The notes under the pieces are model-generated. The model worked only from the letters and a program-made list of their open reading frames with translations. It searched no databases and was not told the origin of the DNA. The translations under genes were made by a program, and so were the position numbers. Shown in pieces: positions 22,539-35,550 of a stretch of DNA of 64,000 bases (position 1 is its first letter; the number at the start of each line of letters is the position of its first letter). The DNA comes from Aquilaria yunnanensis (taxonomy: Eukaryota > Streptophyta > Magnoliopsida > Malvales > Thymelaeaceae): assembly GCA_039654915.1 (NCBI GenBank), contig CM077595.1:87895501-87959500 (forward strand). Direction: 5' to 3'.

Positions 22539-24160
22539 GGTCCGGGCAGGGTAGGATGGTCGTCCATTTTGTTGGTAAATAGTGTAATCAACGGTTACCG
22601 AGGGTTCTAAATTATTTTAACTGATGGTAAATTTCCGAGCGGAATTTTGATAGCTTCTAAGCTAAAGTCTATTTGGTTGGTCCGTAAGTTGCTATAAGTG
22701 TGTAAAGCTTGATGAGTGGGATGGGAAGAGCTGTAAATTATTGGGTCTATTCTATTAAGTATATTGGATCTTATTTTAAAGTGACATCATCGGGGTTTGT
22801 TTATATTTATACCATCGTCAATTTGTATTAGCGTGGAGTTGAAAAGTGCTGGTGTCCTTTTGTTTTTCTTTTAATTCATATAATGTTGAAATTAGATGAT
22901 TTTGAATAATTAAAAAATAAAAAAGTTGAGATTAATGGGTTGGTGGGATATTTTATTGGGGTTGGGCTGGGCGGGAGGGGAGGGGGAGCGCAGAAAGGCT
23001 GCCATGCCAGGTGTTAGCTAGTGGGACTCCATGCCATGTTAGATGGTTCAACAACTTGCGCTGTGGATCGAGTGGTGAGGCCCCCTTGGCTTCTCTAGTT
23101 CTCTTCCATCTTCCGTGAGCCACTCTTTTTTCAGCGTCTACTCCCTTATTCCCACCCTCCCCCTTGTTTTTCATTTTCATATGCTCCCCGCTCCCTACAT
23201 TTCAGAATAAGTTCATTTATGTCTGCAATGTTTGAATATATGCACACTTATTCAGTGTGATCAACAATTACGATATTTAATCTAGTTGAAGTAAATATTA
23301 TCTCAGGATTATATCTCAGATAAAGATACATGTATGCCCGTGCTTTTTACTACTTTTTTTTTTGTTTACTAAATAATTTTTTTTTATTACTCAAAATTCT
23401 TTACATTAAAGTTAAGAGTTTTTAAGGATAAGGGTCTGACGTGTCTTGAACTTGAGCAGTGAACATCAGACTGTTTACTAAATGATTAAAAATGTACTAT
23501 ACTATGATTAATTGTAATATTCGCTTGAAATCGAACCTAAGGACCTCCTACGAATTACTCATTAGATTACTTTTTAATTGATCTTGGATTTATTGACTTG
23601 AAGTCAGAAAATTACTTGCAGCAGATGCTACTTGTTCGTGGGTATTTGTCTATGAATTTTCACTTAATTTAGTGATGAAACGCTTCTTTATTCGTACCTG
23701 GCTGTTTCTTTTCCCCCTTCTCACATTAGAAAAGAGAAGAGGATCGAGGAATTTGACGCATCAATTTTAGACCAGGAGTAGTTCGAGTTAGTATTTTCAT
23801 TAGAGCAGTTTCCATTCCACGAGTTTTGACTCGTTCCCCGATCGACTTCCTTGGCTTCATTAAAAAAAAAAGCATATTGCATATGGGAAACTCCCAATTG
23901 CGATGAATGGCTTTTTTTAACAACCAGGCCCTAGTTACTAACCAGTTTTTAATTGGTAAAAGAGACGAACTGAGAAGGAGGTTTTCAGAAAAACAAAAAC
24001 CAAGCGAAAAATGGGGAAAAGAAATCAACTGGTAGTCAAGCTGGTTGGTTTACTGTCCACTTGGTATGATACCTACTAGTAGCTATGCTTTATAACTGAA
24101 CAATATTCAAGTTCCAACTTATGCAAAAAATTTCTTTTTTACTTTTAAAGCGAAAAGATA
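22539..24160. other. Intergenic DNA downstream of the CRF gene
   Basis: The first about 250 bp are probably the CRF 3' UTR. The rest has no recognisable gene; short frames at 22953-23180 and 23726-24028 on the minus strand match nothing. Confidence 0.45.
23500..23580 (-). repeat. tRNA-related SINE-like fragment
   Basis: Read on the minus strand, GGTCCTTAGGTTCGATTTC resembles a polymerase III B box (GGTTCGANTCC). About 30 bp before it TCTAATGAGTAATTCG could be a weak A box. This is a short, eroded copy at best. Confidence 0.3.
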
Positions 24161-24167
24161 AATTTAC

Positions 24168-24310
24168 GTAAGGTAGGGTGCAGCTGGGTGAGTGTGGAAT
24201 AGACTATATATATATATATATATATATATGATTCAGCAAAAAAAAAAATATTTATGTAAGGTAAAGTGCGGCTGGATGAATGTAGGATAGACTGGCTATA
24301 TATATTAATG
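24168..24310. repeat. Direct duplication flanking a TA microsatellite
   Basis: TAAGGTAGGGTGCAGCTGGG and the following 25 bp recur about 87 bp later as TAAGGTAAAGTGCGGCTGGA, each ending in ATAGACT then a TA run. The first TA tract (24205-24229) is about 12 units long. Confidence 0.7.
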
Positions 24311-26450
24311 TGATTCGTCACATAACATTATTTTATAATATTATTTTGAATAGAAAAAATAAAAATAAGCATAATGTGTGGTTAGAAGTTGAAAAGAAAA
24401 ATCTAGTGAATATGGGGCGAAAGTTTGAGGAAGAGGACTTTGTCAGAGATTAGATTACTGCCCACTTAGAAGGGGTTTGGAACATGGAAGCGGGAGAGAT
24501 GGTTCTTCACGGGAAAGGGACGCACAACAATATTATCGAGCGAAGTGAGAGACAATTTAAGTTGACACTTGACAATAGATATATAGAAATTCCTAAGATC
24601 CAAATCAGGGGACCCACCAGGAAGAAATCAGTCTCGTTTATGGCACAAGCGTTGTCTGGTCAAGGCTCTGGAAACCAGAAAGAAATTAAAGTCGGGCGTG
24701 TAACCAAGTGTTGGAATTGGCAACACAACACTAGTTTTTTTATTTTCACCATCGATGTCTAGCTAGCTAGGTGGTCAGTGGCCTTTTCTAGGAGTAGGCC
24801 GATTTCAGGCTCTTGTGGCTTTTCAGGTCAACAATCTCCGGCTTCACCTCCATTCTCCGGCCGGATCCGGGGATGTGTCTCCCTTTTAGGTTCTAGTCGT
24901 TTTCTTCTGCGTTTCAAAGTGATTCGGACTGGGAATTGCAGAGGGAAAAACTTTGGTCCTAAAGCGCACAGGATTGCAGCCTTTCGTTCGCAAGTTGCAG
25001 GATTGGAAACAGTCTGTGTCCCCTGTTTCCCTCCATGCAAAGGCAACGAAAGTCTTTCTTTATCTTTTCTTTGGGTTTCCCCTTTTTTTCCTCAGTAAAA
25101 TAATAATAATAATAATAATAATTCAACACAAGTCTTTGTTCATAATGGTACTATTAGTCTATTATGCAAGAGTTGTCAAAATGAAGCTTCCTGTGTCGTG
25201 TGGTGCAAGCATGCCAGTGGCTACCCATAAATATGTTATCATAACAAATCATTCTATTTTATTGAAACAAATAGTGTAAATAACACAAATTGTCCCCGAC
25301 TTATAAACCATTCATTAACCTTCCTTAAATTTTAAAAATGTTATGATTCTAGTCACCCCAAGTTTTGGAATTGGCTGTCTATACTTTATATCAAGTATAT
25401 GTAGAATATTCAGCAGTTTGAGGCACAAATACTTTATATCATCATATATCTTGCTTTCGGTTTTTCACACTTCAAAGTTGACATGTAGTTGACGCAATTG
25501 GCCGTGGCTTGATGAAAGTGAGTTGCAACATTTGTTGAAGTTGAATAATGATTATGCAATATTTCGTAATTTAAGAACAACATAGCAACAAATTAATGCG
25601 TAGTTCATATTTAGTGGTAACCGCCGCACATTGCTGCAGCGATACTTTGTTCATGGGTCCAATCGTGAGGAAGCAATATTTATGGACCGGGAGGACAAAG
25701 ACCTGCAACTGAGAAAGTTACTTGCCAAATTAGACAGTTTGATGACCACAAAATCAAAGAATGGTATCTCATGGATTATTTCATAATTCTACCATTATTG
25801 TTTCTGGGAAAGACTAGCCATTGCTCACTTGTGGGCCAAAGTTTTGCTGCGAATTGGTGGGTAACTGTCATTTAAAAAAGTTTGCTGACAACAACACTAT
25901 TGCACCATATACCAAGGGCCAATTTTGGAATTATACCATTTTCCATCTTAGAACTTGTATGCCGTCTTGTTCACACACTTGGCCGAAAGTCGAGGTTAGT
26001 GATATACACAATTGGTAAGTGGAGATGAAGATTGCAGAGTGTATTTTCATATCAATCGCCTTCTACTAATGTTTCAAATAGTATTGTTTCTACTATTTAA
26101 TCTTGGCTGATTTTTCTGTGTGCCAGTGCATGCATAAGCCACGCTCCCAAAGTAATTTATCTTGTACAATCTAGTCCCTAAGATTTAATTTTTGTCTTAT
26201 TTCTTTGATACAAGAAATAGCTAAATTTTCAAAAACTTTTCTCCTTTCAGTAATTAAAGATTATTATTAAAATTTTTACAGAATATCACCCAAGTCGCGT
26301 AGAAACTATAAGACCTGCAGTTGAAGTGAAATGACAATAAGATTGTGTAAAATGTTGATAGATAACTTGGTAAGATATTAACATTAATTGATAATTACTA
26401 ATGGATAAAATATTTAGAAATTTGACTAAGTCTGTATCAAAGAAACAAGA
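24311..26450. other. Gene-free region
   Basis: An ATA/AAT trinucleotide tract lies at 25099-25122. A GC-richer part at about 24770-25060 has overlapping open frames on both strands, without domain resemblance. The rest is AT-rich and shows nothing. Confidence 0.45.
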
Positions 26451-26454
26451 GAAA

Positions 26455-26600
26455 TAAGAAATTATGAGGAATAAGAAATTGTTTATTCTTTTATTAAAAA
26501 TAATTTATTTTTTTATTAGTTTCTGCTTGTTCTTTTAGAGAAAATAAATTTGTATTCTTTTAATACTAGTTAGGTACAAACTAGTTTTTTATATTTATTT
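26455..26600. repeat. T-rich arm inverted relative to the downstream minisatellite
   Basis: TTGTTTATTCTTTTATT and GCTTGTTCTTTTAGAGAA are reverse-complement versions of the AAAAGAACAA units that fill 26690-27720. The T-rich segment and the A-rich array therefore face each other and could pair. Confidence 0.45.
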
Positions 26601-26689
26601 GTGTTTCATTTATGTAGATCATATTTGGATTGTCTTTTCATGTTAGATTTATGTAGAGCACCTGGGTGTAAGAGATGACTGTAGCAAAC

Positions 26690-28060
26690 AATGAAATAAA
26701 AATTTACTCTAAGAGAACGAACAAGTAGGAAAAAAGAACAAACACGAAGAAAAAAAATAAACAATGTTTTCTAAAAGAACAAACATGCCCTTCTAAAAGA
26801 ACAAACATACCTTTCTAAAAGAACAAACACCAGAAAACAAAATAACAAGAAGTTTACAGAAACATGGTCATGTATAAGAACAAATAGTGTCTTCTATAAA
26901 AACAAACACCTAAATAACAAAAAATGTAAAAAAAAAAAAAAACAAATAATGTCTTCTAAAAGAACAAACATACCTCTATAAAAGAACAAATATCAGAGGA
27001 CAAAAGAACAAGAAATTTACAAAAATAGGGTCATATATAAAAACAAATAGTGCCTTATATAAGAACAAATACTTAAGTAACAAAAAATAAACATGTAAAA
27101 GGAAGAACAAACAATGTCTTCTAAAAGAATAAACATATCCTTCTAAAAGAATAAACATACCCTTCTAAAAGAACAAACACCAGAAGATAAAAGAATGAGA
27201 AGTTTACAGAAACAAGGTCATGTATAAGAACAAACAGTGCATTCTATAAGAACAAACACTTAAATAAAAAATAAACATGTAAAAGAAAGAACAAATAATG
27301 TCTTCTAAAAAAATAAATATGTAGACAATAAAAAACAAACATTGCCTTCTAAAATGAATAAACAGGCCCATAAGTATAAATACTAAAACACAAAAGAACA
27401 AGTAATTTATGCAATGCCTGAAAATGTAAAAGAACAAACATGTCATTCTAGAAGAGCAAACAAGGCTTCTAAAAGAACAGAAAACAAACACATCATAATA
27501 AAAGACAAACAGTACCTCATCAAAAGAGCAAACACTTAAGTAACAAAAAACAAATAATGTCTTCTAAAAGAACGAACACGAAAACAAAAAAAAAAAAAAC
27601 AAGCAATGTTTTATCAAAGAATAAACAATGCCTTCTAAAAGAACAAACATACACTTTTAAAAGAGCAAACATGAAGAGACAAAAGAACAAACTGTAAAAA
27701 ATAAAAAAAAATGAAAAAAGGTAGACATATGACATAAAAGAACAAGAAGAAATAAGAATAATATCCTAAATCTAAGTAAAAAAAAGGTGAAAAAATTTAT
27801 TTTAAGAAAATAAGGAATAAAACATGAAATAAAACAATAGACAAAACTTGAAACAATACTAAAATAAGAAAAAGAAAAAGGGGAAACTGGAAAAAGATGT
27901 GAAAATAAAAATAAAGAAAATAAAAATGGAAAAGGTAAATATACAACAAAACTAAACAAAGAAAAAAAATGAAGAAAAAAAATGAAAATAAATAAAGAAA
28001 GAAATAGAAGAATAAGAGACGAACAAGAAAACAAAATTTAAAAAAAAATGAAAAGGGGGT
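26690..28060. repeat. T-poor, A-rich minisatellite array
   Basis: The plus strand repeats an irregular unit built on TTCTAAAAGAACAAACA, often preceded by CC or GT, more than a dozen times up to about 27720. It then grades into a GAAAA/AAAATAAA-rich tract. Unit spacing varies from about 20 to 60 bp, and blocks such as TAAGAACAAAxAGTG recur as higher-order units. Very few T residues occur on this strand. This explains the Phe/Leu/Cys-rich open frames on the minus strand, which I do not regard as genes. Confidence 0.8.
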
Positions 28061-31000
28061 CACTGGTATTCAATCCATCGCCCAGCTTCCCCTAAAATTA
28101 GAATATTAGCTATGCTACCCAACTAAATAGTTTGCCTAGAGGTCGCGGAACAAGAAAAGTCTATTATGTTTCACGATGGTATAATTACTTACTTTTATGA
28201 GAAACGGGATCAAAATGACAATTATTATATTTTTTAATGATAGCGCACGATATAAACCCGGTCTACAGAAAAGTTACTCTTTAATCTTTTAGTTTCATTA
28301 TATCAAGCTGCAAGTGATAAGTTATTAGTGCTGTTTGAAAATAATTCTTATAATTTGGGTCTGAGTTATGGATAATTTGTCAATAGTGGAGATCAAACCA
28401 CTGGAAGTAAAAATTAAAAGTCATGTTTAAATAGTTGTTTAAGTACTTTAATGTTAATCAATGAGGTTAGAAGGAGAGGTGGATTATCTCTTCAATTCTT
28501 CATGTTCACTAACTTGCTGATGCACCCTCAAACTTTTGCTGTACGCACTAACTCCTAATTTGACTAGGCAGGGGTAAACCATGATTAGATAGTTGATTAT
28601 GTCACCACTTACTACAAGTATAATCACTTAACTTGGAAGGCTGACGATTAAAGCAGTCAATTACAGTTTCAACTAACATTGGTGGATTTTAAGCATGATT
28701 ATGCTTCAATCTAAACTTATCATGTGTATTAGTAAACGCTATACTTCAAAAAATCATTTGTAAGTACTTCTCCTTCCAAAAAAAGATGTAATATTTTTTA
28801 TTTTCAACCGTTTCAGAATTCTGTAATATTTCTATATTTAATAAATTATTTTACCATATCATTCTTTCAATCATTATTTCAATATCCATATTTTTTATCT
28901 TTCTTGATTTTTGTGAAAAAATGAAAACAACAAATAATTTTTTTTCTTAATTTTCATATTAATCTCAAACGTTTTATTCAAAATGGTATGAATGAAGTAT
29001 ATAATTACTCGGATTCTACTTGTACTAAAAGAACACAAATTTGAAGTTTTGCTTGTCAACACCGCCCAAAAGCAAGTAAACAAAAGATTTTGCAACTCCA
29101 ATGCAACACCAATTCGAGGTCTTTGAATGACATTATATTATACTATATTCTAAATAGGAGGGTTCTACTCTTCATCAACAATACCCTGTGCCGCCGTTTT
29201 TTTTTTTTTTTGGCTTTTTCTGGTTTTGTGGTAAAACCTCTCTTTTGGTCCTTGAATATTTCACATCTTCCATACTGATCCCCCACTTCCTCATGATGTC
29301 GCAGGATAGGGTGAAGAGTGTTTGTTGATGTTGATGATGGTACGACAGGCAGATAATAAAGTGTGGGGACTGCTACTTGCAGAAATTAATAATTCAGGAA
29401 CTGAAGATATATGTCTCCATTTTATGGAAAGTCTCCCCTGGCCGTATCCTTTTTCTTTTTTGCCATCCAGGGGAATGTTCAAATCCCCTTTTTGGTCCCT
29501 CAATATAACGATTTTGCCATAGTGATCCCCAACTTTTGCAATATATTAGGAACTTCAAAAAAAAAATTGGATGGTTTATATAAATTTAAAATGATAGAGC
29601 CTTAAATAAAAATGAGAGAAATGATTTTATTAACCATATTAAATATCAAAAACTTTCTCTTTTACATGATCTTATTCGGAGGTTTAATTAGATATGTCAG
29701 ATTCAAAGTTTTGATTAATTGAAACAGATACACAATTTGTATAATGCACGGGTGCTTTGCATAGGTTTGATTCAGAGTTTTAATTAGTTAAAATAGTACA
29801 CAATTTGCATTACGTATAGCTGATTGATTCTTAAAATGTTTCATTTTCTCACTAATTCATTAGGGAGTAAAACTCCGGAAAAACTTATGTATATATATTA
29901 TGCAATGCTATCCTACATTAAAAATAGCATAAGTTTTTCTTTCTCTTAATAGTTTCATTTGAATTGGTTAATGAAATTGCTTTGACACTTTTTCGTTTGT
30001 TATCTTTAATATTTTTTTAAATATGTAAACATATTTTCATTTTGTTATTATGTATGTTTACAATAATATATACCCGGATTTTATTTAATGTAAAAATATA
30101 TCTTATCTTTTTATATTGTTCTATCAATTACTTGCATTATTACACTGTTTACCACATACCTCACTTATCAATTAGTATTTGTACTATTCATTTATGGTGA
30201 ATTTCATTATACATTAACAGTGCTTCCCCCCCCCCCCCCCTATTTTCTTGGATACTATTGACTCTTTTCTAAGTTTGATCCCCTCTTCACAAGGTATTCG
30301 CCTTTTTGAGACCATATGTTGTAATTTCCCATTTTTTTGTTTGTTTATTTTTTGTTTTGGTTAACACTCGATTTTAATCCCTGAATTTTCACTCTTTCTT
30401 AAGTTGGTCCCTAAGTTTCATCCATGTTCCATTTTGGTCCTTAAATTTAATAACTATTGAACTAGAATTTTTCTGTTTGCTCTTCTGGTCCCTAAACTTT
30501 TTTTTGTTGTTTTTCATATATTATCTTTCAAACTAAGATATTAGTCACCATAATTTGTTTATTTTTTAGTTAAATTATTTTTTGAATTCATTAAATCAAT
30601 TATTAAACCTTCAATACATAAATTTTTCCAACTTTTATCTTCGTCTAAACTTTTTTTGTCACCTTTCTTTATTATTTTTTTCTGAAATGAAACTTTAATC
30701 ATTATAATTTACTTACTTTTGACTATGGTTTTGGTTGATTCGGTTTAAGTTGATTTTTCTTTTTTTATTTATTTATTTTTATTAAGTTAATAGTTAAACT
30801 ATTAATTGATTGACATAAGTTAAAGACAATTTTGTGTTTTGGTCATTTTTTCATTATTGATGATTGAATTTTGCAACATCAGTTATTTACTTTAAGGTCT
30901 ATAATTTACTAAAATAATTTAGTTCATAATTGCTGAAATTTAAAGTAAATTTTTCTAGATAAATTTTTCATTGATATTAAAAATTGGAGTTTGAATTAAT

Positions 31001-31828
31001 AAGAGATGAAAAATTTTAGTAAATTGTTTTTTAATAACAAATAAATTATGTATAGATTCAAAGTACATACAACTTTTTGTTTCACGACGATATGTTTCAA
31101 TCAATTCTAATCATTTTAATGATAAGAAAATAATATAAAGAGAACCCAACTCAAAACTGAAATAAAGCAAAATTTTAGTTGATCAATGTGAATTTATGAG
31201 TGAAAAATTTGTAACCATTTATAACAAAAAATTATTTTAACGCTAAATTTATTGAATTAAGTCTCCGTAGTAACGTACAGGTCATCAAAACCTCATATCA
31301 ACTAAACTAGGTTCCCAACCTTAATGTTATTATGGTGGTGGTTAAGTTTAAATTGGGCCAATAATTTGTGATGCAGTTGAGTCGAGCCACTTACAACCCA
31401 CAAAAATGTTCCAGCTTGGATGCTCAAATTATCCTTTTTAATGTGCGTTAAAGTGAAATGTATCGGTTTGAAGTTAGAATTGATTGAAATAAGTAATTCA
31501 GTGAAGTGTTACAACGAAATACATATAGTTAAGCTTCAACATGCATTCAAGGCGCATAGATGGGTTGGTTGGTAGGGGCCTAACTCACCTAAAATGGTAA
31601 AATGTCTATTACATTCTTTAAATTTTTTAGGTAAATTTATTCTCTTTCATTCTTAAAATTGTTCAAATCCCCTTATAAATACAACTTAAAAAAATTATAA
31701 ATCCACCCTCTATAAAACTGCCCTTATTGGGACTATAGATTAAAAATATATTTTTTTGATGCCTCATTTTTAAAAATTATGAATCCACCCCTACATGTGT
31801 TTGACATGATTGGGGAATACTTCATAAG
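28061..31828. other. Gene-free AT-rich region
   Basis: No gene is visible. A direct repeat (29237-29292 and 29481-29540) shares TTTTGGTCC, CCATA and TGATCCCC in order. A 15-C homopolymer sits at 30226-30240. TTTTGGTCCCTAAATTT-type units at 30370-30500 resemble the arm repeats of the foldback element at 61974-62579. Confidence 0.5.
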
Positions 31829-34800
31829 TAGAGATGGGCGTCAGGTCGACCCGACCTAGGACTAGCATGGCCTAGCCGGTCCTGGGACTAGGTCAAAGAG
31901 GACCGGGATCGGCCCGGTTCCAGGTGGGGCAATTCTGAGTTGGTCCTAGGGCAAGGTGGGTCTGGAGGTTTTTTTTTATTTTTTAAAAAAATTAGAAACA
32001 TAATTAATTGTATATCTAATAAATATTTTTTAAAAAAACACCACATCTGGTGTAACTTTTATTAATTTAAAAAGTTAAACGACACTTACAAATAATTGGA
32101 ACGGGCCTTACATTTTGAAATGGAAAAAACATTCTGAAAATGATGAAAAATAGAAACCTATGATCTATGTTTAATAGCATAATCAGATCAAATACAAACT
32201 ATATGTATGATTGAAAAAAAAAATTCAACTCTCAGTACTAAATATTACCTCGTCATTTGAACCCTTTTGATTTTGATGCCGGAGCGTTGCGAGGCCCTAA
32301 TCTCGGTTGCACACGTATACTTCTACCGCCTCTGGTGTCAATCTTGATTGTTTCTCCAATATCAGCCATTTTCCTACATTAAACGTTGCCTTGGATGATA
32401 CAGTTGAGACTAGAACGGTAAAAATCTCCTGTGCGATTATTGACAAAATCAAAAACCTTGATCACTTTTGTTTCCACCACTCTAATATGTCGACATCGCT
32501 TGACTCGAATGATGTGTTGATATAGTTATCGACCTCAACTAATCCTGATGTCGTCGGTTGGGATCGTTTGAGCATTTGGAGGGCTAGGTTGAATCTTGAT
32601 GAGATTGATCTCATTGGAGGCTTGGTTTGAAGAACTTCAAATCTTACCTTATCCGAATGTCGCTCACAATATAACTTGTATAAAAAATGCAAGTACTCGA
32701 AAGTAGTAGCAGACATAACCAAAACATTTATATGAGATATTTCTAAATAAGTATGAAAAATTTCTTTAAGCAATATTGTTGTGCTCGTTAATTTGACATA
32801 TGAGTCAAGTAAAGAAGCAACTAAAAAGATAGGTGAAATGTTTTCAAAATACTGAAGCCACTTAGCCCACATGACTTCGACAATTGGTTTTAACAACTCA
32901 TCATCTTTAAACTGATGTAAAAGCATATGTAATGTACACTCAATGAAGCAAAACTTGATGAATTGTTGGGTAGTAAAGACCAGAGAAAAATTCAGTAGCC
33001 TCGTAAAAAAACTTAAGCAATTCACTGGTTTTGGAACATTTTCCCCAAATTTCAGTCGTAAGAAATTCACAACCCATTTTTTAGTTCATAAAATGCGTTA
33101 ACAAATTTGCATATGGGAATGTATCTTACAACATCAAATATGTAGAGTTTCAGGGGGTTAGACAATCCAATTTAAACCGTTTCTAAGAAATTTCTTTTTG
33201 ATTTTCAAAACAAAAGCTTTTAAATTCACGAAACACAGCAAGTCTTGATTTCAAATACATCAATGAGTTCCAAATAGGTAAAATTTCATTTTGGAGAAAT
33301 TCTAAACTCTTTTGCACACAAAGGTTCAAAATATGACACATGCTTTTAACGTGAAAGAATGCACCGTTGAAAAGTGGTTTTAATATTTGACTCAAAAGGC
33401 GAACGACAACATCATTATTTGAAGCATTATCAAATGAAATACACAGGATTTTATTAGCATAAAAATCATCACGTAAAGTTTTTAAGATGCAATTGAATAT
33501 GTGATAACCAGTATGATCCGTTTCAATGACTCTAAATGACAAAATTCATTTTTGCACAAACAAATCAGAATCAATCCAATGAGAAGTAACACAATAAAAT
33601 GATTGACCTATAGGTGATGTCCACATATCAGAAGTGAATGCCACACAATGATCAAAGGCAGAAAAATAGGCTTCCAAATCTTATTTTCCAGCTTCAAATA
33701 ATCTAAAACTTTCTTTCCTAGTGGTTTTTCTAGACATTTTTTAAATGCAGTATTTAATTGTGATTTTATTCAAGATTTTATGTGCAAATCTTTAGCTTAT
33801 GAAAAAGATTTTTCAGTAAGCATCATCCAATTTACCGTGCTTTCTTTACAAGATTGTTGGCTAAAACGGAATATACCTTGCTTGCTGGTGCCAATTGTAG
33901 ACCTAAGTTGTGTTTGCCCTCTAGAAGTAGTCTTGGCACTGGGGAGGACATTAAGATGTTGATTTTTAATATGTTATTTTAGCGTGCCAGTGCCGGAATT
34001 CTTTTTATGCACCAATTTTTTCCGGCAACGTTTGCATTTCTCGTACCTTGACTCCCCTTCGTATATGAGCTAATAATGCTCCCAAACCCAAGCAATTAGT
34101 CTCAAGGATTTATCTTGTCCTTGGGTTTTCTCCACGGCGGGTCCATGACTTGTCGGCGTCATTTGTGTTGATAGATTCTCAGCCACCAAATCATCCAACT
34201 CTTTAACTTCATCATCCAATAATTGATTGCCAAGTCCCAATTTGTAATTCATCATATTGATTCCGGTATCATCATCGTGCAACTCTTCAATTGAGATGCT
34301 TTTATTGGCGAGCCGAGAACGGAGATCAAATAAGCATTGGAAACCGATGGTGCAGAAATATGAACTCTCTGTTGCCTTACCCTTTCCTTTTGAAGCCATG
34401 AGTCATGAACTAATAGTAGTGATTAATGCAAATTTAAGATGAAATTATGAAGATGTTAAGGGGAGATTAGTAAGAAATTTGGAAGAGATTAAAAAAAACT
34501 CGAATGCTTGAGAGAATATAGTAAAGGAAGAAGAGAGATTGACCGATGGTGTGAGGATAGAGTGAAAATGGCATTGGTATTTATAGAGGAGGGCCAAAAA
34601 TTATTTTGACCAAAAGGTCCTTAAAATTTAGTTGTTGGGAGAGGTAAAAATTGAATTTTTTGGGCTAAAATGGAGCAAAAAGCCGTTGGAGAACCTACTG
34701 TGTAATTAACCTTTTTAAAAAAGGTTTTTTTAGCAGGTTTCCGTTGGAGGCTGTAGTTAGTTAGAGCGCTCACAGGCTTGGACCAGATCAGACTGGACCG

Positions 34801-34950
34801 GCTAGTCTGTAAGGGTGGGTTCTGGGCCGGGTCGGTCCATTTTGCACTGTAATATCCTTTGCCCATATTTGGCCTATATATTTACATGTTTTGTCCGAGA
34901 CGAGGTGAAGAGGGTTTGACCGGGCTTGAACGGGTTTGACTTGTGGGCCG
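31829..34950 (-). mobile_element. Decayed hAT-superfamily DNA transposon
   Basis: A transposase relic on the minus strand lies between two segments rich in GGTCC/GGCCGG words (31840-31935 and 34780-34960), like the subterminal transposase-binding repeats of hAT elements. The left end TAGAGATGGGC at 31829 resembles a hAT terminus. I could not find a convincing matching right end or an 8-bp target duplication, so both limits are approximate. Confidence 0.55.
32290..34399 (-). pseudogene. hAT transposase (BED finger type), broken
   Basis: The frame starts at an ATG at 34399 (MASKGKGKATESS). A BED-type zinc finger follows at about 33960-34055 (CKRC ... HIKNQH) with a stop codon inside it. The RNase-H-like catalytic part, at about 33183-33542, has the family words DNASNNDVVVRLL and CHILNLCVQ. 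At 32462-33070 comes the segment leading into the C-terminal dimerisation domain (DVDILEWWK). Conserved C-terminal residues after that are lost. Stops and frameshifts separate every block, so no active enzyme can be made. Family assignment rests on several blocks in the correct order. Confidence 0.8.
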
Positions 34951-35505
34951 GTCCTTAGTTACATGAAAGCGCCTAATAGGGGCACGAATTATGCCACAGT
35001 TCGTGAACTCCCGCTTTGGGAGCGAATTCACCAAGAATTCACGCACTCAATGTGCCTAATTCACGAAATTACAAAAACCTTCAGAAAGCACTTATGTCAA
35101 GTTTCAAACCATGGCAGGAGAGATCTCTTAAGTTGCATGTCGTGCTCCTGCTGCCATTCAACTGCTACTTTCCATATGCTACAACTTTCATTAAATAATT
35201 TAATAAAAGTTTATTCAATGCAATTCTACTTTTCATTTTGGGAAAAAGATGCGCAACTTCTTTTTTGGTTCTTTGCATTTTCCTCTCCCCCCAAAAGATA
35301 CGCTAGCTACTTCTTTTATACTTCAAAAAAATATGTGCAACTTACAGTAGAAAGGTTAGAAGAAAAAAATAAAAAAAATAATTTATAATATAACACACAT
35401 ACATACAGTACAAAGTTCTCAAACCAATCATGCTTTAATTTTTAATAGTTTGATAAATTCATGTTATGCCTACTTAGAGAAATGTAGGGAAATTAGCAAT
35501 TTGGA

Positions 35506-35550
<45 letters not shown>

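Noticed and set aside
26976..28063. Long minus-strand frames rich in Phe, Leu, Cys and Ser that look like membrane proteins
   Set aside because: They are the complement of a T-poor minisatellite; several overlapping frames all stay open and none shows a domain.
28050..28150. A tRNA-like wording (GGTATTCAATCC) after the minisatellite
   Set aside because: No acceptor stem, anticodon arm or A box can be formed.
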